64,000 nt of DNA from CAXTEJ01 sp964243295 (GTDB lineage Bacteria > Actinomycetota > Actinomycetes > Actinomycetales > Angustibacteraceae), in NCBI GenBank assembly GCA_964243295.1, contig CAXTEJ010000016.1, positions 1 to 64,000 of the forward strand, read 5' to 3'. Below the pieces are notes generated by a model. It was not told the DNA's origin, did no database searches, and worked only from the letters and a program-made list of their open reading frames with translations. A program made the translations under genes and the position numbers. Positions 26,799 through 35,631 of the stretch are shown one piece after another. How positions within the stretch are numbered: position 1 is the stretch's first letter; each line of letters opens with the position of its first letter.

Positions 26799-29354
26799 TC
26801 AGGGTGCCAGCGCTGCTACCGGGGAGGTGCGGGCTGCACGCCGGGCTGGCAGCAGGGACGCGATCGCTCCGGCGAGGGCGCCGACGGCGACGATCCCGGT
26901 CAGCGTCAGCCAGGGGACGGCGACCTCGATCTCCCCGATGCCGCTGAGCACCGCGCTGCTGCCGGTGGCGCCGTACAGGACGCCGAGGGCGCAACCCAGC
27001 AGGGACGCGACACCGGCGACGAGGACGGCCTCCCAGACCAGCGTCGCGCCCAGCTGTCGCCGGGTGAGGCCGAGGGCCCGCAGGAGGCCGGACTCCTGAC
27101 GGCGCTCCACCACCGACAGGGCGAGGGTGTTCCCGACGCCCAGGACGGCGATCAGGACGGCGACCCCCAGCAGGCCGGTCATCACGAGCAGCAGCAGGCC
27201 CACGATGCGGTCCAGCGCCTGGCGCTCTGTCGCGCTGGCGACCACCGAGCTGGTCGGAGCCAGCGCGGCGGCGGTGTGCGTGAGGTCGTCGACCACGGCG
27301 GTCTGCGCGGCGTCGTCGAGTCCGGCGTCCATGCGGACCCAGACCTCGCGCGTGGCGGCGCCGGCGTCCAGCGCGACCAGGTCCGCGGCTGCGAGGAGGA
27401 ACTGGGCGCTGCCGCTCGGTGCCGACCGCGCGGTCAGGGTGCGCGTGCCGCTGGGTCCAGCCAGCTCCAGCAGGTCGCCGGAGACGATGCCCAGCGGGCC
27501 CGCCGCGGCCTCGTCGACGACGACCGTGCCGGTCTTGGGCATCGGCGAGGAGCTGGTGGAGCGCAGGGTCGCGGCGGCCGCCGCCGGGTCCACGCCCAGC
27601 GCCTGGACCTCCTCGCCCTTCCAGGTGACCGCACCACCGAGCGTCACGGTGGTCGCCCCCACCCCGGGAACGGCGGCGAGGCGGTCGGCCAGGGCCGCGG
27701 GCAGCGGGGCCTCGGCGCTGACCGTGGCGTCGACCGGGTACTGGGCGTCCAGCTGGGCGGTGGTGGTCGCCCGTGTGGTCGCTGCGCCCACGACGACCGA
27801 CGCGGTCAGGGTGACGCCGATGAGCAGGGCGGTGGCCGTGGCGGCGGTGCGGCGGGGGTTGCGCACGGAGTTGGCCGCCGCCAGGGCCGCCGGGATCCCG
27901 CCGATGCGGGCGGCCAGCCGCCCCGTGAGACCCACCACCGGGGGCAGCGTCCGCTGGGCCACGAGCACGACGGCCAGGAAGCTGACCGTGCCGGCCGCCA
28001 CGGTCGGCGCCAGCCGGCCGCTGTTCCCGAACTGCACCAGGCCCGCCACCGAGGGCGCGAGCAGCCCCAGCCCGACCGCCAGGCGCAGCCGACCACCGCG
28101 TGAGGCGGTGGGAGCGGGGTCCAGGGGCCGCAGCGCGGCGAGCGGGGCGACTCGGGTGGCGGCTCGAGCGGGCACCAGGGCCGCGAGGATGGTGACGACC
28201 GCACCGACGACGATGCTCAGCGCGACGCCGCCGACCGGCACCACGACGGCGCCCAGGGGGACGGGGCTGTCCACGGCCGAGAGCACGAGCGAGGCGCCGG
28301 CGGCCAGGACCAGACCGGCGCCGGCCCCGATCAGCGAGGCGCCCAGGCCCACGACGACGGCCTCGGCCAGGACGCTGCGCAGGACCTGCGCGGTGGTCGC
28401 CCCGACGCACCGCAGCAGGGCCAGCTCCTGGGTGCGCTGGGCCAGGACGACGGCGAAGGTGTTGGCGATGACGAGCCCGGCGACCAGCAGGGCGATGACG
28501 GCGAAGACGAGGAGCACCGCGCTGAGGCCGGCGGCTTCGCCCGAGTAGGCGTCGGCCACCAGCTGCGCGGCCTCGTCGCCGGTGATCACCAGCAGAGCCA
28601 CGGTGGCGGGGTCGCCGGCCAGCACGGAGCGCACCTCGGTCACCAGCTGCTGCGGGGAGGTGCCTTCGGCGGCGGCCACGCGCAGGCGCTGTGGCGCGGG
28701 GACGGGCGTCCCCAGCCCCGCGGTGGCCCAGGCTGCGGTCTGGGCGGGGGTGGCGAAGACCTGTCCGCGGACTCCCGCAGTGGGGTCGGCGCCGAGGTCG
28801 ACGATCCCCACCACGCGGACCTGCGTCGGCACCGGCTGGGCGCGCGGCACCATGAGGTCCCCCATCAGCTCCGGGGTGATCGTGACCACGTCGCCGGGGG
28901 AGGCGCCGGTGCGGGAGGTCACCGCGACCTCGCCGTCGGCCTCGGGGAGTCGGCCGGCGGAGACGCGCTGCCAGCGGAGGGGTCCGGGCGGGGTCAGCTT
29001 CTGGGCGGGCACCACCTGGCGCCCGGCCTCGCCCGGCACGCGCAGCTCGACGGAGACCGACATGTCATCGGTGACGGCCGCGATGCCGGGGCGGGCGGCC
29101 AGCAGCTCCCGGGCGCGGGCCACGGCGCCGGCGTCGAGGGCGCTCTGGTCGGTGACCACCTCGTCCGAGACGTCGCTGATGACCGCGCCGGACGACGCGA
29201 ACCGGCCGGCGACGGCGTCCAGCACCGCCTGCTCGGAGGTCGCCGTCAGAGCGAGCGTGGTCACGAGGAAGGCCACCGCGATCGCGATCGCGAGGCAGGA
29301 GGCGACCATCCGTCCGGCGTGGGCCCGCACCTGGGCGAGCGTGGTCCTCAGCAC
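26799..29354 (-). CDS. FtsX-like ABC transporter permease (MacB/LolCE type, duplicated)
   Basis: 851 residues with two FtsX units. Each has an extracytoplasmic domain followed by three membrane segments: VASCLAIAIAVAFLVTTLAL first, LLVFAVIALLVAGLVIANTF, LLLLVMTGLLGVAVLIAVLG, VALSIVVGAVVTILAALVPA, and the end GIVAVGALAGAIASLLPARR. Signature loops are LAQRTQELALLRCVGATTAQ and ERRQESGLLRALGLTRRQLG, which touch the ATPase. The family works in peptide or lipid extrusion and antimicrobial-peptide resistance, not in solute uptake. The GTG start overlaps the end of the ATPase gene by seven bases. Four genes here (small membrane protein, ATPase, permease, and the divergent two-component pair) form one response module. 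Confidence 0.93.
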   Translation of the reverse strand: MLRTTLAQVRAHAGRMVASCLAIAIAVAFLVTTLALTATSEQAVLDAVAGRFASSGAVISDVSDEVVTDQSALDAGAVARARELLAARPGIAAVTDDMSVSVELRVPGEAGRQVVPAQKLTPPGPLRWQRVSAGRLPEADGEVAVTSRTGASPGDVVTITPELMGDLMVPRAQPVPTQVRVVGIVDLGADPTAGVRGQVFATPAQTAAWATAGLGTPVPAPQRLRVAAAEGTSPQQLVTEVRSVLAGDPATVALLVITGDEAAQLVADAYSGEAAGLSAVLLVFAVIALLVAGLVIANTFAVVLAQRTQELALLRCVGATTAQVLRSVLAEAVVVGLGASLIGAGAGLVLAAGASLVLSAVDSPVPLGAVVVPVGGVALSIVVGAVVTILAALVPARAATRVAPLAALRPLDPAPTASRGGRLRLAVGLGLLAPSVAGLVQFGNSGRLAPTVAAGTVSFLAVVLVAQRTLPPVVGLTGRLAARIGGIPAALAAANSVRNPRRTAATATALLIGVTLTASVVVGAATTRATTTAQLDAQYPVDATVSAEAPLPAALADRLAAVPGVGATTVTLGGAVTWKGEEVQALGVDPAAAAATLRSTSSSPMPKTGTVVVDEAAAGPLGIVSGDLLELAGPSGTRTLTARSAPSGSAQFLLAAADLVALDAGAATREVWVRMDAGLDDAAQTAVVDDLTHTAAALAPTSSVVASATERQALDRIVGLLLLVMTGLLGVAVLIAVLGVGNTLALSVVERRQESGLLRALGLTRRQLGATLVWEAVLVAGVASLLGCALGVLYGATGSSAVLSGIGEIEVAVPWLTLTGIVAVGALAGAIASLLPARRAARTSPVAALAP

Positions 29355-30166
29355 CGGGCACCGCCCAGAGCGCGGAGCGCCTCGGTGACGGTGTCCGGTG
29401 TCGGCGCCACGACCTCGCCGGCGACGCGGCCGTCGGCGAGCAGGACGACTCGCTCGGCGAAGGAGGCGGCGACCGCGTCGTGGGTCACCATCACCACGCT
29501 CTGCCCCGTCTCGTGCACGCTGGTGCGCAGCAGCGACAGGACCTCGATGCCGGCGCGCGAGTCCAGGTTGCCGGTGGGCTCGTCGGCGAAGACGACGTCG
29601 GGGCGGGTGACGAGTGCCCGGGCGATCGCCACGCGCTGCTGCTGGCCGCCGGAGAGCTGGGAGGGCCGGTGGCTGAGGCGGTCGCCGATGCCCAGGCGGG
29701 CGACGACGTCGTCGAACCACGCTCCGTCGGGACGGCGGCCGGCCAGCTCCAGCGGCAGCAGGATGTTGGCGCGCGCGTCCAGGACCGGCAGCAGGTTGTA
29801 GGCCTGGAACACGAAGCCGATGCGGTCTCGGCGCACCCGGGTCAGTGCGGCGTCGCCCAGAGCGGTCAGTTCCGTGTCGCCCAGCCAGACCCGGCCGCCG
29901 TCGGCGCGGTCGAGCCCCGCCAGGCAGTGCATGAGCGTGGACTTCCCCGACCCCGACGGACCCATGATCGCGGTGAAGGCGCCCCTCGCGAAGGTGACGT
30001 CGACGCCGTCGAGCGCGGTGACCGCCGCCTCGCCCGCACCGTAGGTGCGCCGCAGGCCACCAGCGCGGACCGCCGCGGCGCTGTCGCCGGGGTCAGGTGC
30101 TCGTCCGCCGAGCGGCTCGAGCAGCGGCTGGACGGAGTGTGCGGACGTCGGTGCGGTGGGGGTCAT
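29348..30166 (-). CDS. ABC transporter ATP-binding protein (MacB/LolD type)
   Basis: 272 residues. The first 35 are variable. Then RRTYGAGEAAVTALDGVDVT, Walker A MGPSGSGKSTLMHCLAGLD (about 82-100), Q-loop FVFQAYNLLPVL, signature LSGGQQQRVAIARALV, Walker B VVFADEPTGNLDS and switch His MVTHDAVAASFAERVVLLAD. The NLDS after Walker B and the QAYNLLP loop are typical of ATPases paired with FtsX-type permeases. GAGGA lies 7 bases before the ATG. Its end overlaps the permease start, so the subunits are made together. Confidence 0.96.
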   Translation of the reverse strand: MTPTAPTSAHSVQPLLEPLGGRAPDPGDSAAAVRAGGLRRTYGAGEAAVTALDGVDVTFARGAFTAIMGPSGSGKSTLMHCLAGLDRADGGRVWLGDTELTALGDAALTRVRRDRIGFVFQAYNLLPVLDARANILLPLELAGRRPDGAWFDDVVARLGIGDRLSHRPSQLSGGQQQRVAIARALVTRPDVVFADEPTGNLDSRAGIEVLSLLRTSVHETGQSVVMVTHDAVAASFAERVVLLADGRVAGEVVAPTPDTVTEALRALGGARC

Positions 30167-30225
30167 GGTGCGTCCTCGGGTGTGGGCGGGAACAGCCGTG
30201 CTGCGGTCGGGCGAGCCCGGGCGGT

Positions 30226-30669
30226 TCATCGGTAGGCCTCCCACGCGTAGAGCGCCGTGCCTTCTCGTGCGACGAACCACCGGTCGCAGCGCTCGCCGGG
30301 GCTGGACCGGAGGTCGCCGGGCAGGTCCAGCGCCGGGACGGGGTCGGCCGAGGGGGCGGGTGCGGGTCGGCAGCCCTGGGCGCGCCCGGCGCTGGTGGTC
30401 AGCACGATGCTGCGCCCGTGACCCTGGGTCTGGACGTGGAAGGTAATGTCGGTGGCGTCGTCCGGGGCCCAGGAGGGCAGGACGAAGACACCGTTGGGCG
30501 AGGGGATCGCGGCGGCAGAGGCGTAGTGGCGCGTCTCCTCGTAGTGGTCGGTGTACACCGCGCGCAGCCCCAGGACCGCGGCGATGCCGATGGCCGTCAC
30601 CACGAGGCCGACCACGAGAGGCCGGATCACGAGGCAACGGGAGGTCTTCGGTGGGGTGGCTGTGTCCAT
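30226..30669 (-). CDS. Small single-span membrane protein of unknown function
   Basis: 147 residues: a short cytoplasmic start, one membrane helix (VIRPLVVGLVVTAIGIAAVL), then about 105 outside residues. Two Cys in the outer part (GCRPAPAPS, ERCDRWFVAREGTA) could pair. No family was recognised. It precedes the ABC ATPase by 60 bases on the same strand and is divergent from the sensor kinase, so it may be an accessory sensor or lipoprotein-like helper of the exporter. Start choice: the ATG with the basic stretch before the helix; another ATG lies 12 codons upstream. Confidence 0.65.
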   Translation of the reverse strand: MDTATPPKTSRCLVIRPLVVGLVVTAIGIAAVLGLRAVYTDHYEETRHYASAAAIPSPNGVFVLPSWAPDDATDITFHVQTQGHGRSIVLTTSAGRAQGCRPAPAPSADPVPALDLPGDLRSSPGERCDRWFVAREGTALYAWEAYR

Positions 30670-30804
30670 GCCCCCATCCGACACCGGCGGCGGCACCGGG
30701 CGCATCGACCGCACGCACGAGCCGGTCGCACCTGGGCCTCCTCCGCGAGGAGGAGATCTGCCCGCACCGGTGCCCGGCGGCACCGGACCCGTCCTGTCGG
30801 CGCC

Positions 30805-30810
30805 TACGCT
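30805..30810 (+). promoter_or_regulatory. -10 box TACGCT for the leaderless sensor kinase gene
   Basis: TACGCT is followed by 6 bases and then the GTG start. The same arrangement is found before the genes at 9489 and 52693. Confidence 0.5.
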
Positions 30811-30816
30811 CGGGGA

Positions 30817-32016
30817 GTGGATGGACTCGCCGACCGCGTGTCGGCACGGGCAGTGCCGACCGCCCACCCGTTGCGGGTGGACGGCGCGCTCGCCGCGCTC
30901 CTCGCGGCAGCCGTCGCGGCCACCACCCTCACGCAACCGACGGCGCCGGTGGTCCTCCTCCTCGTGGCGACGTCCGCCCTGGCGTGGCGACGGGTGCATC
31001 CCACCGAGTCCGCAGCAGTCGTGGCGGGGTCGGTCCTCGCCGCGTGGGCGTCGACGGTCAGCGGAACCAGCGACGGGCAGGAGCGGGTTTTCGTCGAGGG
31101 CGGGGCGCTGCTGGCGCTGAGCGTGGTCAGCGCCGTCGGCTCCGGGCCGCGCTGGCTGGCGTGGGCGGCCCTGCCGTCCTCGGTCGCCGTCGCGATCCTG
31201 GCCGGCGCCCTGCTGGGCGGGGTCGCCCTGACGCCGGCGCTCGGGGCGGCGGTGGGTCTCGCGCTGCTCGCCTGGACGGTGGGGCAGTGGCGCCGCAGCC
31301 AGCACAGCTACCAGGCGTCGCTGCTGGAGCGGGCGGAGCAGGCCGAGACCGAGCGCGAGCAGCGGGCCCAGCTCGTCGTCGCCCGTGAGCGGGCGGACCT
31401 CGCCCGGGAGCTGCACGACGTCGTGGCGCACTCGCTGGCGGTCATGACCGCGCAGGCTGACGGCGCGCGCTTCGTCCTGCAGGCCTCCCCCGAAGCGGCG
31501 GCGACCGCGCTCAGCACCGTCGCAGAGACCGGCCGGTCGGCCATGCTGGACATGCAGGGACTGCTGGACGTGCTCACGGGCGGTGCGGCCGCTCACGGGT
31601 CCCCGCTGGCGCCGCAGCCCCGGCTCGCCGACCTGCCGGACCTGGTGGAGGCGGTGCGCTCCGGTGGGGTGTCCGTCGCCGTGCACGAGCTGGGCAACCC
31701 CGAGCGCCTGTCCGCTGGAGCCGAGCTCGCGGTCTTCCGCCTGGTGCAGGAGGCACTGACCAACGTGATCAAGCACGCCGGGGCGGGGACGGCCGCCGTC
31801 GTCACGCTGACCTGGTCGGAGCACGAGCTGCGCGTCGTCGTGTGCGACGACGGGGCCGGCTCTGCTCCTGCAGGAGGCGGCTCGGGCCGGGGGCTGGCGG
31901 GGATGCGCCACCGCGTCGAGCAGGTGGGCGGTGCCGCGAGCGCCGGGCCGCGACCCGAGGGGGGCTTCGAGGTCCGGGCCCGGGTGCCAGCGGTCAGCGC
32001 GGTGGCAGACCGGTGA
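30817..32016 (+). CDS. Two-component sensor histidine kinase (NarX/DesK type, HisKA_3)
   Basis: 399 residues. Residues 20-150 hold several membrane helices (ALAALLAAAVAATTLTQPTA, VVLLLVATSALAW, ALSVVSAVG, VAVAILAGALLGGVALTPAL) with almost no outer loop, as in intramembrane-sensing kinases. The phospho-acceptor His is about residue 200 in RELHDVVAHSLAVMTAQADG. The ATP-binding part has VQEALTNVIKHA, VCDDG and GSGRGLAGMRHRVEQ. GTG start: TACGCT ends 6 bases before it and no ribosome site is seen, so it is probably leaderless. The stop overlaps the regulator start by GTGA. The kinase is divergent from the ABC exporter that it probably controls. Confidence 0.92.
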   Translation: MDGLADRVSARAVPTAHPLRVDGALAALLAAAVAATTLTQPTAPVVLLLVATSALAWRRVHPTESAAVVAGSVLAAWASTVSGTSDGQERVFVEGGALLALSVVSAVGSGPRWLAWAALPSSVAVAILAGALLGGVALTPALGAAVGLALLAWTVGQWRRSQHSYQASLLERAEQAETEREQRAQLVVARERADLARELHDVVAHSLAVMTAQADGARFVLQASPEAAATALSTVAETGRSAMLDMQGLLDVLTGGAAAHGSPLAPQPRLADLPDLVEAVRSGGVSVAVHELGNPERLSAGAELAVFRLVQEALTNVIKHAGAGTAAVVTLTWSEHELRVVVCDDGAGSAPAGGGSGRGLAGMRHRVEQVGGAASAGPRPEGGFEVRARVPAVSAVADR

Positions 32017-32744
32017 GCGGCACGGGAGCAGATGCTCGGTCACCGCTCGAACCGGTGCGGGTCTTCCTCGTCGACGACCAGGCACTCGTGCGGGCGGGCT
32101 TTCGCATGGTGCTGGACTCCCAGCCGGACCTGACGGTCGTCGGTGAGGCCAGCGACGGCGCCGCCGCGGTCCGCGCCCTGTCCACCACCGCGGCCGACGT
32201 CGTGCTGATGGACGTGCGGATGCCCGGCATGGACGGCCTGCAGGCCACCCGGCTGCTGCTCGGCGCGCAAGGAGGGGCGGCCCTGGCCCCGGGACGCCCG
32301 GGACCGAAGGTCATCGTGCTGACGACCTTCGACGTCGACGAGTACGCGCTGCGCGCGCTGCAGGCCGGCGCCAGTGGCTTCCTGCTCAAGAGCAGCAGGC
32401 CCGAGGCGCTGGTCGAGGCGGTCCGCACCGTGCACCGCGGTGACGCCGTCATCGCCCCGAGCACCACCAGGCGCCTGATCGAGCACCTCGTGCCACCAGC
32501 AGCGGACCCCCGGCGGGCCGAGGCTGCCGCGCTCGTGCAGAACCTCACGAGCCGAGAGCACGAGGTCCTGCTCCTTCTCGCCCAGGGCCTGTCCAACGCT
32601 GAGATCGCCCGCCAGCTCTTCGTGTCCCCGACGACCGTGAAGACGCACGTCGGCAACGTCCTGAGCAAGCTCGACGCGCGCGACCGCGTGCAAGCGGTCA
32701 TCGCCGCCTACGTCGCCGGTGTCGTGGAGACGCCGAGGGCCTGA
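32013..32744 (+). CDS. NarL/LuxR-type response regulator
   Basis: 243 residues. The receiver domain has RVFLVDDQALVRAGFRMVLD, the phospho-accepting Asp in VVLMDVRMPGMDG (about residue 67), VLTTFDVDEYALRALQAGAS and the conserved Lys in GFLLKSSRPEAL. The C-terminal LuxR helix-turn-helix is LTSREHEVLLLLAQGLSNAE then IARQLFVSPTTVKTHVGNVL. It is translationally coupled to the upstream kinase (GTGA). The likely target is the divergent ABC exporter promoter, although no operator was identified. It belongs to the actinobacterial family in which kinase, NarL regulator and FtsX exporter sit together. Confidence 0.95.
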   Translation: MSGTGADARSPLEPVRVFLVDDQALVRAGFRMVLDSQPDLTVVGEASDGAAAVRALSTTAADVVLMDVRMPGMDGLQATRLLLGAQGGAALAPGRPGPKVIVLTTFDVDEYALRALQAGASGFLLKSSRPEALVEAVRTVHRGDAVIAPSTTRRLIEHLVPPAADPRRAEAAALVQNLTSREHEVLLLLAQGLSNAEIARQLFVSPTTVKTHVGNVLSKLDARDRVQAVIAAYVAGVVETPRA

Positions 32745-32745
32745 G

Positions 32746-32963
32746 GTGCTTGCGGCTGGTGCGGGCGGGCTGCGGTTCCCGAGCGTCAAGCCCTCGGCGT
32801 GGACCAGGGGATCTGGGGCCTACCTGGCCGAGCTGTACGTCGTACCCGGCCGGCGGGGCCAGGGGTACGGCCGGGAGCTGATCACCGAAGCCCTGCGGAT
32901 CGCACGTGTGCGCGGTGCTGACTACGCGTTCGTCATCTCCAGCGAGGACGACGCGGAGGAAGG
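32746..32963 (+). pseudogene. GNAT N-acetyltransferase relic (C-terminus lost)
   Basis: About 70 residues match the core of a GNAT acetyltransferase: AYLAELYVVPGRRGQGYGRE (the acetyl-CoA-binding R-x-x-G-x-G/A loop) and LITEALRIARVRGADYAFVI, ending in SSEDDAEE. The usual continuation, with an aromatic ALYExLGF block, is missing; the frame runs on into sequence antisense to the DUF72 gene. The N-terminal strand region is also short. It starts two bases after the response regulator stop. It is probably the leftover of a decayed gene. Confidence 0.55.
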
Positions 32964-32991
32964 TCTCGCCTCACCACCTCGGCTGCCCAGC

Positions 32992-33705
32992 TCAGAGCGA
33001 GAGCAGGGCGCGGAACCGCTCGGCGTCGCCCGTGCGGGGCAGGTTGTTGAACATGACGTACGGCGATGGCCGGCCGTCGACCAGGTCGCGCAGCCGGAGC
33101 AGCTCGTCGTCGGTGTGGACGTGACGCGAACCCGTGGTGCCGTGCAGCCGGTAGTAGGTCTGCTCCGGCGTCACCGTCTCGGTCTGCATGGGGTCGACCA
33201 CGTGGACGAGGTCCAGCTCGGCGCACAGCTCCGTCAGCAGCTGCGTGGGCCACTCACCACGGGGCTCCCACAGCAGCCGACCGGCCGGCCGCTCCACCCG
33301 CGACACGAAGCCGCGCAGCCGTGCGACGTTCTCGGCCGTCGGACCAAAGCTCTTCGGGCACTGCAGCAGCACGGCCGTGGCCCGCAGGACGCGGGCGCAG
33401 TCGAGGGTCCGCTGCCAGCCCGCCAGGACCGGAGGCGTCGTCCGGAACCCGCCGACCTGCCCACGGTCGCCGTCCGGCAGCGGCCGCTTCAGGCGCCGGT
33501 AGGTGGGGCTGGTGGACTCGTGAGTGACGACCTGCCACGCCTTGATCGTGAACTCGAAGCCGGCCGGCACCTGCGTCCGCCAGCGCGCCAGCACCGCGTC
33601 CGCCGGCGGTTCGTAGAACGTGTGCTGCACCTCGACGACCGGAAAGCGACGCACGTACGACGACTGCGAGACCGTCCAGCCACACAGCCCTACGCGAACA
33701 TCCAC
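32992..33705 (-). CDS. DUF72 domain-containing protein
   Basis: 237 residues, a normal length for the family. Diagnostic segments are VRVGLCGWTVSQSSYVRRFP, VVEVQHTFYEPPADAVLARW, GFEFTIKAWQVVTHESTSPT, LLQCPKSFGPTAENVARL, LLWEPRGEW, TYYRLHGT, and VMFNNLPRTGDAERFRALL. The fold is a TIM-barrel-like YecE type with unknown biochemical role. The GTG start has TAGGTT ending 6 bases upstream and no ribosome site, so it is probably leaderless. It converges on the GNAT relic. Confidence 0.9.
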   Translation of the reverse strand: MDVRVGLCGWTVSQSSYVRRFPVVEVQHTFYEPPADAVLARWRTQVPAGFEFTIKAWQVVTHESTSPTYRRLKRPLPDGDRGQVGGFRTTPPVLAGWQRTLDCARVLRATAVLLQCPKSFGPTAENVARLRGFVSRVERPAGRLLWEPRGEWPTQLLTELCAELDLVHVVDPMQTETVTPEQTYYRLHGTTGSRHVHTDDELLRLRDLVDGRPSPYVMFNNLPRTGDAERFRALLSL

Positions 33706-33862
33706 GTGCGCAACCTATCCAGATGCCTGAGCGTCGATGCCTGAGCGTCAGCCGTCGAGGGGCACCGACCCGCCGGGTGGTGCGGGTCGAGCGTGAACGA
33801 TGCTGCTCAGCAGCTGGTGCCGAGAGCACCGTGGTCGGCGGTCACTGCTGCGTGCGGGCTGC

Positions 33863-34816
33863 TCAGGGCTGACGCACGGTGCGTCGGTGCATCGCCTTCA
33901 TGCCGTACATGCGCTGATCCGCGCTGTGGACCACCTCATCGGGCTCGGCTCGGGGGGCCGCGCAGACGGCCCCGACGCTGATGTCGACCGTGAGCAACCC
34001 CGCCGGGGTCACCACCGGCTCACGGACCCTCTCCTGGATGCGGGCGGCGAGCGTGGACAGGCGCTGCTGGTCCACGTCGCGGCACAGCAGGACGAACTCG
34101 TCGCCGCCCAGGCGAGCGACCACGTCCCCCGCGGCGGCCAGGCTCTGCAACCGGTCGGCCACCTCCTTCAGCAGCAGGTCGCCCACCCGGTGCCCATGGG
34201 TGTCGTTGATCGTCTTGAAGCCGTCGAGGTCGCAGTACAGCAGGCCGCAGCCGTCACCGGCGGGATCGGCCAGGACGGCGAAGAGCGCCTCGTAGAACGC
34301 GCCGCGGTTGAGCAGTCCGGTGAGCTGGTCGGTGGTGGCCCGCCGGCGCAGCAGCGCCTCAGCGCGACGTTGCTCGGTGACGTCGACGCCGACGACGACC
34401 ATCGCGTAGGGCCGACCGTGCTCGTCACGCACAGCGTCCGTCTGCATGCTGATGCGCCGGCGCTGCCCGCCGCGATCCAACCAGTCGGCCTCCTGAGGGA
34501 AGGCCTCACCGTCCCTCACCGCTCGCGTCAGGCAGTCCTTGGCCAGCACGGCCTCCTCGGCCACAGCGAGGACCTCCCAGAAGGGCGCTCGCTGCAGGTC
34601 GGTCTGGCTCCAGCCCAGCACCCGGGTCATCGCGGGATTGGCGGCCAGGCAGCGCCCGTCGGCGCCGAACACCACCACCAGGGCACTGGTCTGGACGAAG
34701 GCGGTGGCACGCAGGGTGGCCAGCGCGCTCGATACACGGACGGCAGCGACGTCGGTGCTCCCGGCGTCGTCGGTGAGCGCGCGCTGGGATGCACCCCACG
34801 CGTGGTCATCACCCAT
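33863..34816 (-). CDS. PAS-GGDEF diguanylate cyclase
   Basis: 317 residues, soluble. A PAS domain covers about 35-150 (LVVVFGADGRCLAANPAMTR, VLGWSQTDLQRAPFWEVLAV, AMVVVGVDVTEQRRAEALL). The GGDEF domain covers about 155-310: TDQLTGLLNRGAFYEALFAV, LLYCDLDGFKTINDTHGHRV, VARLGGDEFVLL, and a C-terminal ADQRMYGMKAMHRRTV. The catalytic GGDEF is intact, so it should make cyclic di-GMP. The RxxD inhibitory site five residues before GGDEF is absent (AAGDV in its place), so product inhibition is probably weak. GGGAGGT precedes the ATG by 5 bases. A membrane GGDEF-EAL gene lies 1.2 kb away. Confidence 0.93.
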   Translation of the reverse strand: MGDDHAWGASQRALTDDAGSTDVAAVRVSSALATLRATAFVQTSALVVVFGADGRCLAANPAMTRVLGWSQTDLQRAPFWEVLAVAEEAVLAKDCLTRAVRDGEAFPQEADWLDRGGQRRRISMQTDAVRDEHGRPYAMVVVGVDVTEQRRAEALLRRRATTDQLTGLLNRGAFYEALFAVLADPAGDGCGLLYCDLDGFKTINDTHGHRVGDLLLKEVADRLQSLAAAGDVVARLGGDEFVLLCRDVDQQRLSTLAARIQERVREPVVTPAGLLTVDISVGAVCAAPRAEPDEVVHSADQRMYGMKAMHRRTVRQP

Positions 34817-35007
34817 GCCGCACCTCCCGTCGCCAGCTCCAGGATGTGATCGACAGGTGCGGTAGCCGGCTGAAGTCTCGACACGGCCATGGTCGTTGCC
34901 AGACCGGCACTGTCGCCTACCTACTCGCACACTCACGGGCGCAACGAGCAGCACACAGACCGACTCCGTGACGCCGCCTACTGGCCGGCCATTTGCGAGG
35001 ATGAGAT

Positions 35008-35442
35008 GTGACGAGCGACTCCTGGGCAGGCCCTCGGCGCAGCGTCGAGGAGCTCGCCGCTCACCACGGACGGGACACGGTTGTCCACGCGTGCCTGGAC
35101 TTGCTCGCCCGACGTGACGTCGAGGGCGATCTCATCGTCGGACTGGGTGGACCTCCCGCACGATGGGCCGTCGACGGAGGCGAACCCGGTCCGGACTACT
35201 GGCTTCGCGTCTGGGCCCTGCGGGGCCTGCTCTGGATGTGGGATGACCGCGCCGCCGAGTCCGTCATCGCCTCGCTTGCAGACGAGGCCTGGCGCGTCCG
35301 CGAGATGGCGGCGAAGGTCGTCGCACGGCACCTTCTGGACCAGGCGCTGCCGTGTCTAGCGCCGCTCCGCCAGGACACCGTGCTCCGCGTTCGACAAGCC
35401 GCAGAGCGAGCTGTCACCCGCCTGGCGAAGAACGGCCGGTAG
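35008..35442 (+). CDS. HEAT-repeat-like protein
   Basis: A 144-residue, all-helical protein. WLRVWALRGLLWMWDDRAAE, SVIASLADEAWRVREMAAKV, VARHLLDQALPCLAPLRQDT and VLRVRQAAERAVTRLAKNGR form two to three HEAT-type helical pairs with the usual Arg-x-x-A-A pattern. Such small proteins usually act as protein-binding adaptors; no enzyme motif is present. The GTG start follows GAGG at 8 bases. It stands alone between the two cyclic-di-GMP genes, which run on the other strand. Confidence 0.75.
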   Translation: MTSDSWAGPRRSVEELAAHHGRDTVVHACLDLLARRDVEGDLIVGLGGPPARWAVDGGEPGPDYWLRVWALRGLLWMWDDRAAESVIASLADEAWRVREMAAKVVARHLLDQALPCLAPLRQDTVLRVRQAAERAVTRLAKNGR

Positions 35443-35631
35443 CGGCGCTGCCCGCTCGAGGGTGAGTTCAACGCAGCCCCTGCATGAGCGGCTGGCCGAG
35501 CAGGTGGGGGCGTTGCGCATCGGTTGATCCGGCAGCAGGTCTGGGGTCGACGCTGCAGCCGTGCTCGCAGCGGTCCTGCTGCCGCTGCCGGCAGCCACCG
35601 CCGTCGGCCTGGTTGTGCTGTGGCCGAGCCA

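Noticed and set aside
27127..28548. A 473-residue plus-strand open frame inside the ABC permease gene
   Set aside because: It is antisense to an unambiguous FtsX permease and its translation is low-complexity Ala/Arg/Thr/Ser.
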